A stretch of DNA of 64,000 nucleotides from Citromicrobium bathyomarinum (lineage in GTDB: Bacteria > Pseudomonadota > Alphaproteobacteria > Sphingomonadales > Sphingomonadaceae), in NCBI RefSeq assembly GCF_021021475.1, contig NZ_JAINWL010000003.1:427927-491926 (forward strand), given 5' to 3'. Below the pieces are notes generated by a model, which did no database searches, was not told the DNA's origin, and saw nothing but the letters and a program-made list of their open reading frames with translations. The translations under genes were made by a program, and so were the position numbers. Shown here piece after piece: positions 36,322-45,227 of this stretch. Each line of letters opens with the position of its first letter. Position 1 is the stretch's first letter.

Positions 36322-36431
36322 TTCGGCGTCTCGCAATTTATCGTGGGGTGGATGGCCCGATCGCGGTGCGAACTGTGCTCATGCACGCTCGTAGAGCCGC
36401 CGCCGGTGCGCGGGCTCGGCACTGTCTTCAT
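36318..36431 (-). CDS. possible 37-residue leader peptide coupled to the SnoaL-like gene
   Basis: Short frame starting MKTVPSPRTGGGSTSVHEHS and ending NCETPK. It has an excellent GGGGGAG six bases before its ATG, and its TGA shares ATGA with the SnoaL gene start. It is His/Ser/Thr-rich and has no recognised family. Either a real coupled small protein or leader, or chance. Confidence 0.4.
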   Translation of the reverse strand: MKTVPSPRTGGGSTSVHEHSSHRDRAIHPTINCETPK

Positions 36432-36722
36432 CGGAAACTCCCCCTCTTGGTCCGCGCTCTTCGCGCGTCGGCTTGCTGCCAGGATGGTGGAGGCTAGGCA
36501 CTGCGGGATGCGCCATCCACTCGCCATCTGGTTAGGTGGCCGCATGGTCGCGGAGGCGCCTCTGCCGCGCAGTTGTTCGGTGTGCAGGAAGGCTGGTGCC
36601 CGCAGAATGCACTAAGAGGCGAATGTTCCCAGCCAGCGCGCCAGACACGCTAGCCATTGGACTAGTGTGGCCAAGTAACGAAAGCTCCTAAGCCAATACC
36701 ATAACAAAAATGGGAGTGGATC
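36432..36722. other. intergenic region without recognised gene
   Basis: 291 bases between the short ORF upstream of the SnoaL gene and the TonB-dependent receptor gene. I see no convincing coding frame or RNA gene. The last 60 bases are A-rich relative to the rest and end with GGGAGTGG before the receptor ATG, so this part holds the receptor's promoter and leader. Confidence 0.5.
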
Positions 36723-39191
36723 ATGAACCTCGTTCTTCGTGGTGTGTTGTTGTCGTCTGCTGCGACCGCGCTGGTGGCTGGTGTTTCTCCGGCCCTTGCG
36801 CAGGACAGCGAGGTCTCATCGGATAGCCAGGCGGATGAGCCGCAGGAGGGCGGGATCGGAGAGATCGTCGTCACCGCGCGCAAGCGTGAGGAAAGCCTGC
36901 AGGACGTGCCCGTTGCTGTCAGTGCCTTCGACGAAAAGCTGATCCAGAACCGGGACATCACCAGTGTCGAGAAGATCGCCGCGATCGCGCCGAACTTCAA
37001 TGTCGGGCGCGCGTCGAACGGCTCGGGCGCGCAGCTGACCCTGCGCGGTATCGGCTCCTCCTCCACCTCGATCGGTATCGAGCAGTCGGTCGCGGTGGTG
37101 GTCGACGGGGCATACTACGGTCAGGGCCGCGTCATTCAGGAAGGCTTTTTCGATCTGCAGCGGGTCGAGGTTCTCAAGGGGCCGCAGGCGCTCTTCTTCG
37201 GCAAGAACGCGACGGCCGGCGTGATTTCGATTACCAGCGCAGATCCCGGGCCGAACCCTGAATTCATGCTGCGCGGCGGCTACGAATTCCAGGCGCAGCA
37301 GTATCGCGTCGAAGGGGTTGCCTCGGTTCCGTTGTCGGACACGGTCGGCGTCCGCCTCGCAGCGCGCTACTCGAACTCCAACAAGGGATACTACCGCAAC
37401 GAAAGCGTCGACCGGACCTATTCGGTCTTCGACCTGGCGACTAGCACGACCGAAGACCTGATCGCGACGCCCGCGCCAACCTGGCAGCCTGCGGAAGAGG
37501 AATTCATCGGTCGCGCCACGCTCAAGGTAGAACCGGGCGATCGCCTTACGCTCACCCTCAAGGGGACGTTCGACAGCAATAATGTCAACAACTCCTCGTG
37601 GAATTACGTCCCCTATGCATGCGGCCTGCCCTCGGGCGTATCGCAGCTCACCGAATATGCGTGCGAGAGGGACTTCGTCACGCACCAGAACAACATTCCC
37701 GCAGCGATCGCCGCCAGCGGCTTCCCTTTTGCAAGGCAGGACGGCTCGCTCTACAACCGCTATCGGTCGGCTGCGGGCACGCTGAACGTCCAGTATGATG
37801 CGGACGTGCTGCAGATCAGTTCGGTGACCAATTACCAGTGGACCAACAACCGCTGGGCCTGCGCCTGCGACTTCCAGTCGAGCGACATTTCCAACTGGGC
37901 GACCGAGAATTCGAGCTGGAAGGCGTTCTCGCAGGAGCTGCGCGCGCTGAGCCAGCTCGACGGCCCGTTCAATTTCATGGTCGGCGCGCTCTATCAGACG
38001 ACCAAGCGCGACTTCGAGCAGTACATCATTCTCGGCGGTGTCGCCAACAGCGCGGCCCCTCCCGGCTTCGAGTATGTCGGGACTTCGAAGACGAGCTTCA
38101 CCGACGGCGACACCCTCGCCGTGTTCGGTCAGGCGACCTTCGAGATCACGCCGACCCTCGAAGTTTCGGCCGGTGGCCGGTATACGACTGAATCGAAGGA
38201 CAGCTTTTTCACCCAGCCGTACAACAATCCCGGGCTGGCCGCGATCTTCCGTCCGCAGGACGATCCGGACGGGCTGGGCGTCATCACCGCGAGCCAGGAC
38301 TTCACCGATTTCTCGCCCGAAGCGACGATCACGTGGAAGCCTTCGACCGGCCTCATGATCTATGGCGCGTACAAGACCGCCTACAAATCGGGCGGCTTCT
38401 CCAACGGCGGCATCAACTCCAAGTTTTCCGCGGACCCGAAGGACGACCTGACATTCGATCCCGAGACTGCCGAGGGTTTCGAATTCGGCATTAAATCGAC
38501 GCTGCTGGATCGTCAGCTGCGCCTGAACCTGACGCTGTTCACCTATGACTACAAGGATCTGCAGGTCGACTTCTTCAACTCGCCGATCTTCGCGTTCCAG
38601 ACGCTCACGGCAGATGCCCGGACGCGCGGCGTCGAGCTGGAGTTCGAATTCGCCCCCCGCGGCGTTCCCGGACTGAACCTGAGCGGCTCGATCAACTACA
38701 CGGACGCCCAATATACCGATTTCCCGTTGGCCCCCTGCTATGCCGGCCAGACAGTTTCGGAAGGATGCACGCTGATCGGCGGGATCACGGCCCGCCAGGA
38801 TCTGACCGGCGCTGCGCTGTCGGTCGCGCCGGACTGGACCGGAAATCTTGGCGTGGTCTACGAAATGCCGGTGGGCAACAGCATGAAGCTCGGCTTCAAT
38901 GCCGATGCCCGCTATTCCGACGAATACCTGGCATCGGGCTTCGGCAATCCCCTGTCGCTGCAGGATCGCTACGTCACGCTCGACGTTGGCGTGCGCTTCG
39001 GTGCCGACGACGATAACTGGACGCTGGCGGTGATCGGCAAGAACCTGACCAACCAGTTCTACGTGACCGGGGTCGTCGATGGCCCGCAGACGGGTAGCGG
39101 GACGGGCACCGCGACCGGCGTCAAGGCCGACCAGGTCGGCTTCGGATCGCTGCCGCGCACCGTGATGGTGGAAGTCACCAAGCGGTTCTGA
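36723..39191 (+). CDS. TonB-dependent outer-membrane receptor
   Basis: 822-residue outer-membrane transporter. Signal peptide ends SPALAQ; an acidic linker follows; the TonB-box-like IGEIVVTARKREESLQDVPV starts about residue 46; then the plug (VEKIAAIAPNF, LTLRGIGSSSTS, RVEVLKGPQALFFGKNATAG), and a 22-strand-type barrel ending in an aromatic residue (VEVTKRF, C-terminal Phe). Substrate unknown. The nearest neighbour is the oppositely transcribed SnoaL-like gene. No FecR/sigma pair nearby. Confidence 0.92.
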   Translation: MNLVLRGVLLSSAATALVAGVSPALAQDSEVSSDSQADEPQEGGIGEIVVTARKREESLQDVPVAVSAFDEKLIQNRDITSVEKIAAIAPNFNVGRASNGSGAQLTLRGIGSSSTSIGIEQSVAVVVDGAYYGQGRVIQEGFFDLQRVEVLKGPQALFFGKNATAGVISITSADPGPNPEFMLRGGYEFQAQQYRVEGVASVPLSDTVGVRLAARYSNSNKGYYRNESVDRTYSVFDLATSTTEDLIATPAPTWQPAEEEFIGRATLKVEPGDRLTLTLKGTFDSNNVNNSSWNYVPYACGLPSGVSQLTEYACERDFVTHQNNIPAAIAASGFPFARQDGSLYNRYRSAAGTLNVQYDADVLQISSVTNYQWTNNRWACACDFQSSDISNWATENSSWKAFSQELRALSQLDGPFNFMVGALYQTTKRDFEQYIILGGVANSAAPPGFEYVGTSKTSFTDGDTLAVFGQATFEITPTLEVSAGGRYTTESKDSFFTQPYNNPGLAAIFRPQDDPDGLGVITASQDFTDFSPEATITWKPSTGLMIYGAYKTAYKSGGFSNGGINSKFSADPKDDLTFDPETAEGFEFGIKSTLLDRQLRLNLTLFTYDYKDLQVDFFNSPIFAFQTLTADARTRGVELEFEFAPRGVPGLNLSGSINYTDAQYTDFPLAPCYAGQTVSEGCTLIGGITARQDLTGAALSVAPDWTGNLGVVYEMPVGNSMKLGFNADARYSDEYLASGFGNPLSLQDRYVTLDVGVRFGADDDNWTLAVIGKNLTNQFYVTGVVDGPQTGSGTGTATGVKADQVGFGSLPRTVMVEVTKRF

Positions 39192-39275
39192 TCGACACGG
39201 TTCGCGGCGGATGTGCGGCTCGCAAGCCACCGCTCCTGCGCTGGCAAGCAATGCGGAGGTGAGGCTTCTCGCGGA

Positions 39276-39355
<80 letters not shown>

Positions 39356-39386
39356 ACACGGGTATCTTTATGGCGGTCGCTTCCGG

Positions 39387-39460
39387 TGGGCCCGGCAGGA
39401 CTCGAACCCGCGACCTAGCCGTTATGAGCGGCCAGCTCTAACCAACTGAGCTACAGGCCC
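39387..39460 (-). tRNA. tRNA with CAT anticodon, Ile2 (lysidine) type
   Basis: Minus strand: acceptor GGGCCTG pairs with CGGGCCC, D-arm AGCTCAGTTGGTTAGAGC, anticodon loop CTCATAA, T-arm GGTTCGAGTCC. The variable-region and stem bases GGTCGCGGG resemble tRNA-Ile2 more than elongator Met, so it may be the TilS-modified tRNA-Ile. The CCA is not fully encoded (CCG follows). Met identity cannot be excluded by eye. Confidence 0.8.
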
Positions 39461-39531
39461 CCGGATCGCGATGCCATCGCAAGGCCGGGCGCTAGCCGCG
39501 ATTGCGCGAGCCTGCAAGCGGGCAGTGGCCC

Positions 39532-40521
39532 TCAATCGTGGTCCGCGGCTGCCCAGATATCGGCAACCGTGCTCGGCGCGACCTTGTGCGCGGCCATGTG
39601 CGCGTAAACCCCGCTCAGCCAGCCGTACAGCCGGTCCACATCCGCATCGCTATGGGTATAGGGCGTGTTGCCGGGCGCGAGGGAGGGACTGTGGAACGAC
39701 AGGACCAGCACCGGCAGCCCCGCATCAAGCGCGGCATCGACTGCTTTCTTTGCAGCGCCCAGCGGCGTACCCTCTGGCGTCAACCGCACCCGTTCGAGCA
39801 GGCCGGTGCGCGATGCGATTCCGGCACCTCGGGGCAGCCGGGTGAGCTTTGGGAACAGCGTCGCGCCAGAGCGCCTCAGCGCGCCGCGATAGACGCTGGT
39901 GACCGGCAGTTCGAGCAGCTCGGGCTCGCGAGAGACCCAGTAGGGGTGGTTGGGGAAATCCTCGTAATTGGGGCCGTCCTGCTCCGAATAGTCGAACAGC
40001 GCGCGGACCGATGTGTCCACGCGAATGCCGGTGTCGTGCAGGATCGCCTTGGTCGAAGGGCCCAGACCATAGCGGCCCGCGCGGTAGGAGATGGGCGCGG
40101 TGCCGAAACCTTCCTCGATCGCATCGCGCAGGCGGATGAACTTCTCGCGTTCCAGCTCTGCCGGAAGATTGCCTGCGAAGCTGTTGAAAGTATTCACTTC
40201 CTCATCGAAGGGCGGATTGACCCAGGGGTGCAGCTGGACGCCGACCTCGGCCTTTCCGCGACGCACCGCATCGCCGATGATCTCGCGCGCACGGGCCGAC
40301 TGCACGATCGGCCAGTCGACCAGATAGAGCGGCGAGACGCCCAGCTCTTCGCAGAAGGACTGGAACCGGGGGATCTGCTCGACATGGTCGAGATCGTGCT
40401 GGTCGCGGGTGAAGGGCTTGTCCCAGTCGAAGCCTTCTTCGGTATCGACGGTCAGCAGCGAAACGGGCGCGAAGCCGGGCGCGAATTGCGCCGCCTGGTC
40501 CGCCGTCGGCAATCTCAGCAT
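39532..40521 (-). CDS. WalW-type polysaccharide deacetylase family protein
   Basis: 329 residues with a polysaccharide-deacetylase (NodB-like) pattern: VSLLTVDTEEGFDW containing the Asp pair, LHPWVNPPF in the His-metal region, YRAGRYGLGPST, and FHSPSLAPGN near the C-terminus. This arrangement matches the WalW subgroup of sphingomonads. Probably acts on a cell-surface polysaccharide, but no signal peptide is seen. Transcribed with the histidine-kinase-like gene upstream, 40 bases apart. Confidence 0.8.
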   Translation of the reverse strand: MLRLPTADQAAQFAPGFAPVSLLTVDTEEGFDWDKPFTRDQHDLDHVEQIPRFQSFCEELGVSPLYLVDWPIVQSARAREIIGDAVRRGKAEVGVQLHPWVNPPFDEEVNTFNSFAGNLPAELEREKFIRLRDAIEEGFGTAPISYRAGRYGLGPSTKAILHDTGIRVDTSVRALFDYSEQDGPNYEDFPNHPYWVSREPELLELPVTSVYRGALRRSGATLFPKLTRLPRGAGIASRTGLLERVRLTPEGTPLGAAKKAVDAALDAGLPVLVLSFHSPSLAPGNTPYTHSDADVDRLYGWLSGVYAHMAAHKVAPSTVADIWAAADHD

Positions 40522-40561
40522 AGGTTTTGGCCCCCGTCAGGTCGGGCGCCACGCCCGCAGT

Positions 40562-42493
40562 TCAAACCGCGTGTTCGGGCACTCCGCCACGTTGATTAGC
40601 GGCGGGTTCGTTTGCGGTCAAAGCGGGCAGCGTGAGTATCAACTGCCGGTTCTCGCGCCGTAGGCTGCCGCCGATCGCACGCGCTTCGGCCCGCGCGAGG
40701 CGCAGCGCGAAGCCGGGGCCGAACGGCCCGGCGCTGATCGCGACCGACAGCGGCTTGCCGCGCGCGGCGAAGATATCGTCGCTGCCGTGGAGCGAGGCGG
40801 GCAGGTCGGCGATGAGTTGTGCCGTACCTGCGTGGGTTTCCAGCGTCAGCGCGAGCTTCTCGCTCGGCGCGGCAGCCGAGCCGAGCGTGGCGAGGATGCG
40901 CCAGCTGAGCAGCTCCGCGTCCGCGCGGGCCAGATCGACCTTGCACACCCCGCCCAGCGTGGCGACGAAGCTCGCACTGCGGGGCTGCAGCATCGGGATC
41001 AGTTGCGCGACATGCTGGCGGAAGATCGCAGCAATATCCGCATCGCCGCCGGCCGGGCGCAATTGGCCGCTCTCCAGGCGGCTGAGGCGTTCCAGATCGT
41101 CGAACCCGGCGAGCATGCGCGCACTGTCGCCCGCAATCCCCGCGGCAAGCGCGCGATAATCGTGCGGGACCGGGCCGACCACCTGCTGCTGGATGACTTC
41201 GGCAAATCCCTGGATCGCGTTTACCGGCGTGCGCAGCTCGTGCAGCAGCTGGCGCAGGCGATCGCTGTGGTTGCCCGGCTCCTCCGCCTCCAGCGCGCGG
41301 CGCATCCCGCCTGCAAAGCCGAGGAAGCGCCCGTCCGGGCTGGAAAAGCGCGGGTGGGCATCGAGAATCCAGTCGCCCGCGATGGCCGGACCACCTTCGA
41401 GCTTTACCTGTACGGCGCGCAGCGGCTGCTGCAGCGCGATCGCTTCGGCGAATTCGTCGGGCAGGATCGAGGGGAGCGACAGATACATCACGCGCGATGC
41501 GGCGAAGCTGTCTGCCCAGTCGATCGTGCCTGTGGTGTCGGTCGCAAAGCCGAAGCCGGTCAGCTCCTCCTGCCGGATGCTCGCCTCGGTGAAGGGCAGG
41601 GTGGGGGCGGTGCGGTCGGGCTCTGCCGGGGCGGCAGCGCGGCGATCATCGTCGTTGCTCGCTCCGCCCCCGGCGTTCTTCTCTTCCTTGGCGCGCTGGA
41701 ACGCTTCGATCCGGTGGCGCAGCGCGGCGATTTCGCCCTGTGCGTCAGGTTGTGCTTGGGGTTGCGGCTGAGGTTGGGGCTCCGCCGCGGGCTCGCGATC
41801 CGAAGCGGAAGGCGATTCGGTGCGGGCGGCGGCCTGCGCGCCGGCGATACCCGCCGCGAGCGCGCCGATCGCCGCAGCCATTTCGCTACCGCCGGCGGTG
41901 GCGGGCGCATGTACGGGCTCGGCCTCGGTGGTCTCGTCGACCTCGGTGAATTCGCCATCGACGATGTCGTCGTCCTCCGGTTCGGGCTCCGGTTCTTCAG
42001 CCACCGGCGCTTCGTCAGTCGGCGCGTCTTCCACCAGCGGCTCTTCTGCGTCCGGCAGCGGCAGCGCGCGGTCGCGCACGCCGAGCCTTTCGAGCAGATC
42101 CTCAACCTTTCCGGGCAGATCGCGGCGCAGGCGCATAAACCCGCGCGCGCGCACCGGTAGCTCGGGAATCAGTTCGAGCCACTGCTCTTCCGTGAGCCGT
42201 GCGGTGGACAAGGTGGCGCAGGCGACGTCGGGTTCGCCTTCCGCGAAATGCGCGACCAGCTCCGGATCGTTCAGCCGTCGGCCCTGTTCGCGAATGATCT
42301 CGGCCCGCTCGCGAACCGAGATGGTTTCGGCGAGTGATTCGAGCCGCAGGCGCGCAGCCGCAAGCAGGCTCGGATCGCGCCCTTCGCGGGGACGACCGAG
42401 CAGGTCCAGCAACTGGCGATATTGCGTGCGCGCACCCGCGCTCGCGCTCGCCTTCTGGCGCAGGACAGTGGCTAGGCGATCGTCGAACTGCAT
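40562..42493 (-). CDS. sensor histidine kinase with degenerate ATP-binding region
   Basis: 643 residues, no transmembrane segment, so cytoplasmic. An N-terminal helical domain (to about residue 140) is followed by a long acidic, Pro/Gln/Glu-rich linker (about 145-290), a PAS-like part and a HisKA box LLHELRTPVNAIQGFAEVI with the phospho-acceptor His near residue 418. The ATPase part lacks a recognisable N-box and D-x-G-x-G; only a G2-like GPFGPGFALRLARA and the final LTLP strand remain. It may be a pseudokinase or phosphatase partner. No response regulator is adjacent. Confidence 0.75.
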   Translation of the reverse strand: MQFDDRLATVLRQKASASAGARTQYRQLLDLLGRPREGRDPSLLAAARLRLESLAETISVRERAEIIREQGRRLNDPELVAHFAEGEPDVACATLSTARLTEEQWLELIPELPVRARGFMRLRRDLPGKVEDLLERLGVRDRALPLPDAEEPLVEDAPTDEAPVAEEPEPEPEDDDIVDGEFTEVDETTEAEPVHAPATAGGSEMAAAIGALAAGIAGAQAAARTESPSASDREPAAEPQPQPQPQAQPDAQGEIAALRHRIEAFQRAKEEKNAGGGASNDDDRRAAAPAEPDRTAPTLPFTEASIRQEELTGFGFATDTTGTIDWADSFAASRVMYLSLPSILPDEFAEAIALQQPLRAVQVKLEGGPAIAGDWILDAHPRFSSPDGRFLGFAGGMRRALEAEEPGNHSDRLRQLLHELRTPVNAIQGFAEVIQQQVVGPVPHDYRALAAGIAGDSARMLAGFDDLERLSRLESGQLRPAGGDADIAAIFRQHVAQLIPMLQPRSASFVATLGGVCKVDLARADAELLSWRILATLGSAAAPSEKLALTLETHAGTAQLIADLPASLHGSDDIFAARGKPLSVAISAGPFGPGFALRLARAEARAIGGSLRRENRQLILTLPALTANEPAANQRGGVPEHAV

Positions 42494-42736
42494 GATCGGG
42501 AAAAGACGCGGGCTCCGGCGACAAACGAAAGGGTCCGCCGGCCCGGGCGGCGCGACGTGTATGGTGCATAACCCTTTAACACGCAGCAGGAATGCCAGTC
42601 AGTCCCCACGTTGCAAAGCGGGACATTCGCTGTCATGAACAATAATGTTAGTCGCTCGAATTATTAACAAAGGTGATCCTTTCAGGATTGGTTCGGATGG
42701 CGACAGGGATGATGGATTGTTGCGGAAGGGGGGCCT

Positions 42737-43201
42737 GTGGCCAATCTTGATGAGATCGATCGGCAGCTGCTGCAGGAATTGCAGGCTGAAGGGCGGATTA
42801 CGAATGTCGAACTGGCGCGCCGTGTCGGGCTGACGGCACCACCATGCTTGCGCCGCGTGCGCGCGCTGGAGGACATGGGCGTGATCCGCGGCTATCACGC
42901 CGATCTGGAACCCTCGAAGCTGGGGTTTGCGATCGTGGTCTTCGCAATGGTCAGCTTGAAGAGCCAGGCCGAGGATTCGCTGCGCGAGTTCGAGGCCGCG
43001 ATGCAGGATCTGCCCGAGGTGCGCGAGGTCCACATGCTCAACGGCGAGATCGATTTCGTTCTCAAGATCGTGAGCCGGGATTTGCAGAGCTTCCAGGAAT
43101 TCCTGACCAGCAAGCTGACCCCTGCGCCCAACGTGGCGAGTGTAAAGACCTCTCTGACGATCCGGACCAGCAAATATACCCCGGGCGTTCCGCTCAAGTA
43201 A
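42737..43201 (+). CDS. Lrp/AsnC-family transcriptional regulator
   Basis: 154 residues: N-terminal helix-turn-helix (NLDEIDRQLLQELQAEGRITNVELARRVGLTAPPCLRRVRALE) and a C-terminal RAM ligand/oligomerisation domain. Start is GTG at 42737 with GGGGGG a few bases upstream. Amino-acid-type effectors are usual for the family. The 243-base gap to the divergent kinase gene contains an A/T-rich stretch (42641-42665) and an inverted repeat ATCCTttcAGGAT, possible self-binding sites. Followed closely by the GFA gene. Confidence 0.9.
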   Translation: MANLDEIDRQLLQELQAEGRITNVELARRVGLTAPPCLRRVRALEDMGVIRGYHADLEPSKLGFAIVVFAMVSLKSQAEDSLREFEAAMQDLPEVREVHMLNGEIDFVLKIVSRDLQSFQEFLTSKLTPAPNVASVKTSLTIRTSKYTPGVPLK

Positions 43202-43212
43202 GCGGGGCGAGA

Positions 43213-43647
43213 ATGACTTCGTCCGAACCGCTTTCGGGCCATTGCCTGTGCGGCGAGGTGGCCATCGTGTTGGCGCAGCCCTCGCGCGAGGTGGAAATCT
43301 GCCAGTGCGATATGTGTCGCCGCTGGGGCGGGGCATTCTATGCCGCGCAGAGAGGTTCCGAGGCGACGGTAACGGGCGAGGATTTCGTCACCGAATACCG
43401 CTCTAGCGAGTGGGCCAGCCGGGCCTTTTGCAAACAGTGCGGCAGCGGGCTGTGGTTCCGCTTCCTGCCGACGGGCAACCGCAGCTTTTCCGCAGGATTG
43501 TTCGACGGCGCGGCGCACCACGCAATCGAGAAAGAGATTTTCATCGACGAGCGCGCCGACTGGTGCCGGATCGAGGGCGCTCACCCGCGCCAGACCGGCG
43601 CGGAAGTGATTGCGGAGGCCAAGGCGGCGGGTTTTACCTTCGACTAG
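43213..43647 (+). CDS. GFA-family zinc protein
   Basis: 144-residue member of the GFA family (glutathione-dependent formaldehyde-activating enzyme and relatives; the formaldehyde role is doubtful for most). Zinc ligands are visible: GHCLCGEV, ICQCDMCRRWGG and FCKQCGSGLWFR. It starts 11 bases after the Lrp-family stop and may be co-transcribed with it. Confidence 0.85.
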   Translation: MTSSEPLSGHCLCGEVAIVLAQPSREVEICQCDMCRRWGGAFYAAQRGSEATVTGEDFVTEYRSSEWASRAFCKQCGSGLWFRFLPTGNRSFSAGLFDGAAHHAIEKEIFIDERADWCRIEGAHPRQTGAEVIAEAKAAGFTFD

Positions 43648-43706
43648 GCGGGCGTCGGCGGGTTGGCCCGCTCTCTCGTCATTTTCCAATACCGGCAAAA
43701 ATGGGC

Positions 43707-43741
43707 GAGACAGCGCATCGATAAGATGATACATTGTATCA
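43707..43741 (+). promoter_or_regulatory. palindromic operator on a probable leaderless promoter
   Basis: Perfect 7-base arms TGATACA and TGTATCA around one T (43727-43741), ending immediately before the methyltransferase ATG. A -35-like GAGACA (43707-43712), a 17-base spacer and -10-like TACATT (43730-43735) would start transcription about at the ATG itself. No ribosome-binding site is present. A repressor bound here would cover the -10 and start site. Confidence 0.6.
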
Positions 43742-44449
43742 ATGAGCAATCCTGCATCCAATTCGACCTCCGACTTCTTCGACCAGAATATCGCCGACAG
43801 CTACGACGAGCGAAACAGCCGGCTGGCCCCGATTTCCGACGGCTTGCACTTCCTGCTGCGGCTGACGCTTGCATCGCTGCCCGAGAGCGCCCGCGTGCTA
43901 TGCGTGGGCGTTGGCACGGGGGCGGATATTTTCGCGCTCGCCAGCGAACGTGCCGACCTGAAGTTCGTCGGCGTCGACCCTTCGGCCCAGATGCTGGAGA
44001 TTGCCCGATATCGCCTGGACGAGGCAGGCATCGGCGCTCGGTGCGAGCTGGTCCACGGCTATGTCGACGCGGTGGCGGAGCGCGATTTCGCCGCGGTGGT
44101 CAGCCTGCTCGTCGCCCATTTCGTGCAGCGTGAAGACCGCCCCGCGTTCTACCGCGCGATTTACGATCGGCTCGCGCCGGGCGGGCGCTTCCTCAGCGCA
44201 GAGATCAGCGGCGACCTCGACGCACCGCAGTTTCCCGCGATGGTCGACGACTGGCGGCAGGTTCACGCGCTGACGGGCGCGAACGAGGAATCGCTCGCCT
44301 CGCTGGGCGACACCTTGCGCAACGTTCTCGGCGTGATCGGCCCGGCGGAAACGGAGGCTTTATGGCGCGAGGCAGGCTTTGCTGTGCCGGTGCCGTTCTT
44401 CCAGGCATTCATGATTCGCGGATGGCATGCGGACAAGCCGTCCGCCTGA
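43742..44449 (+). CDS. class I SAM-dependent methyltransferase
   Basis: 235 residues, Rossmann-fold methyltransferase. Motif I LCVGVGTGADIFALA near residues 52-66, motif II FVGVDPSAQML, and a later LAPGGRFLSAEISG. Substrate unknown. No Shine-Dalgarno sequence precedes the ATG; the adjoining palindrome and promoter-like spacing suggest a leaderless, repressor-controlled message. It converges with the gene at 44452 with only 2 bases between. Confidence 0.85.
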   Translation: MSNPASNSTSDFFDQNIADSYDERNSRLAPISDGLHFLLRLTLASLPESARVLCVGVGTGADIFALASERADLKFVGVDPSAQMLEIARYRLDEAGIGARCELVHGYVDAVAERDFAAVVSLLVAHFVQREDRPAFYRAIYDRLAPGGRFLSAEISGDLDAPQFPAMVDDWRQVHALTGANEESLASLGDTLRNVLGVIGPAETEALWREAGFAVPVPFFQAFMIRGWHADKPSA

Positions 44450-44451
44450 CT

Positions 44452-45111
44452 TCAGCCGCCCGTGACCGCGAAGCTCTGCCGCAGCTTGAGCAGGCTGGCG
44501 GGCTGCCAGAACAGCTTTTTTTGGCGCGGAAAGCTGGCGAAGACGGGGTAATCCTTGCCACTGACATTGAGCCTGACCAGGACCGGCAGGTCGCCAGACT
44601 GATTCAGGAAATCGCGCAGCGTGCTCCAGTTGCCGACGATCTGGACGAAACACCCGCTCTTCTCTCCGGCGGTGAACTTGCGCGTGGTGGCGCTGTCCAA
44701 GGTCAGGCTCCCCGCTCTCGAAGCGAGGGTCAGCGCGAAAGTGTCTTCTGCCAGATTTTCGCAGCTATCTCCGATTCCGGCATTGAGGATGGCAACCTTG
44801 AGGTTGGCCTTGCTGTCCAACCCGATGAGCAAGTCCTGCCGGAAGTCGCCGGTGGTCAGATGGCGGCCGAACACATGGTTCGCGCGCATCTGGCTGAAAA
44901 TCTCGCCGTTCACCCCTTCGGCACGCGGCTTGCCCCAGTCCTTTGCCAGCTCGTAGTTGCGATCCCGTGTGTCACCTTCCGTGGCCATCCGGGTCTCCGC
45001 GACGGCCAGCGCGGCTCCAGCTTCGCCGGGTCGGGTATCGCTTTGCGACGCGAACGCCGCCGTTCCGGCGCACAGGGAAATTGCGGCAATGGTGCAGATC
45101 AACTTACGCAT
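44452..45111 (-). CDS. secreted protein of unknown function
   Basis: 219 residues with a clean signal peptide (KLICTIAAISLCAGTAAFASQ) and no recognised domain. Mature part has three Cys (two near SCENLAED and SGCFVQI) and a mixed pattern, ending FAVTGG. Probably periplasmic. It lies upstream of nothing recognisable; accC begins beyond it in the same direction, so it could be read through from the acc genes, 116 bases away. Confidence 0.55.
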   Translation of the reverse strand: MRKLICTIAAISLCAGTAAFASQSDTRPGEAGAALAVAETRMATEGDTRDRNYELAKDWGKPRAEGVNGEIFSQMRANHVFGRHLTTGDFRQDLLIGLDSKANLKVAILNAGIGDSCENLAEDTFALTLASRAGSLTLDSATTRKFTAGEKSGCFVQIVGNWSTLRDFLNQSGDLPVLVRLNVSGKDYPVFASFPRQKKLFWQPASLLKLRQSFAVTGG

Positions 45112-45227
45112 GGGCTGGTCCTCCTGCGGGCGAGGATGAGCCGCCCCGCACCCCTATTCCGCGATCGTCTTGTCGGTGAAGACAGCGGATAGGATCGCGC
45201 GGGGCGAAGCGTAAGTTACAAGTGCCG

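Noticed and set aside
36816..39251. Long minus-strand frame opposite the TonB-dependent receptor
   Set aside because: Composition-driven shadow; no domain pattern.
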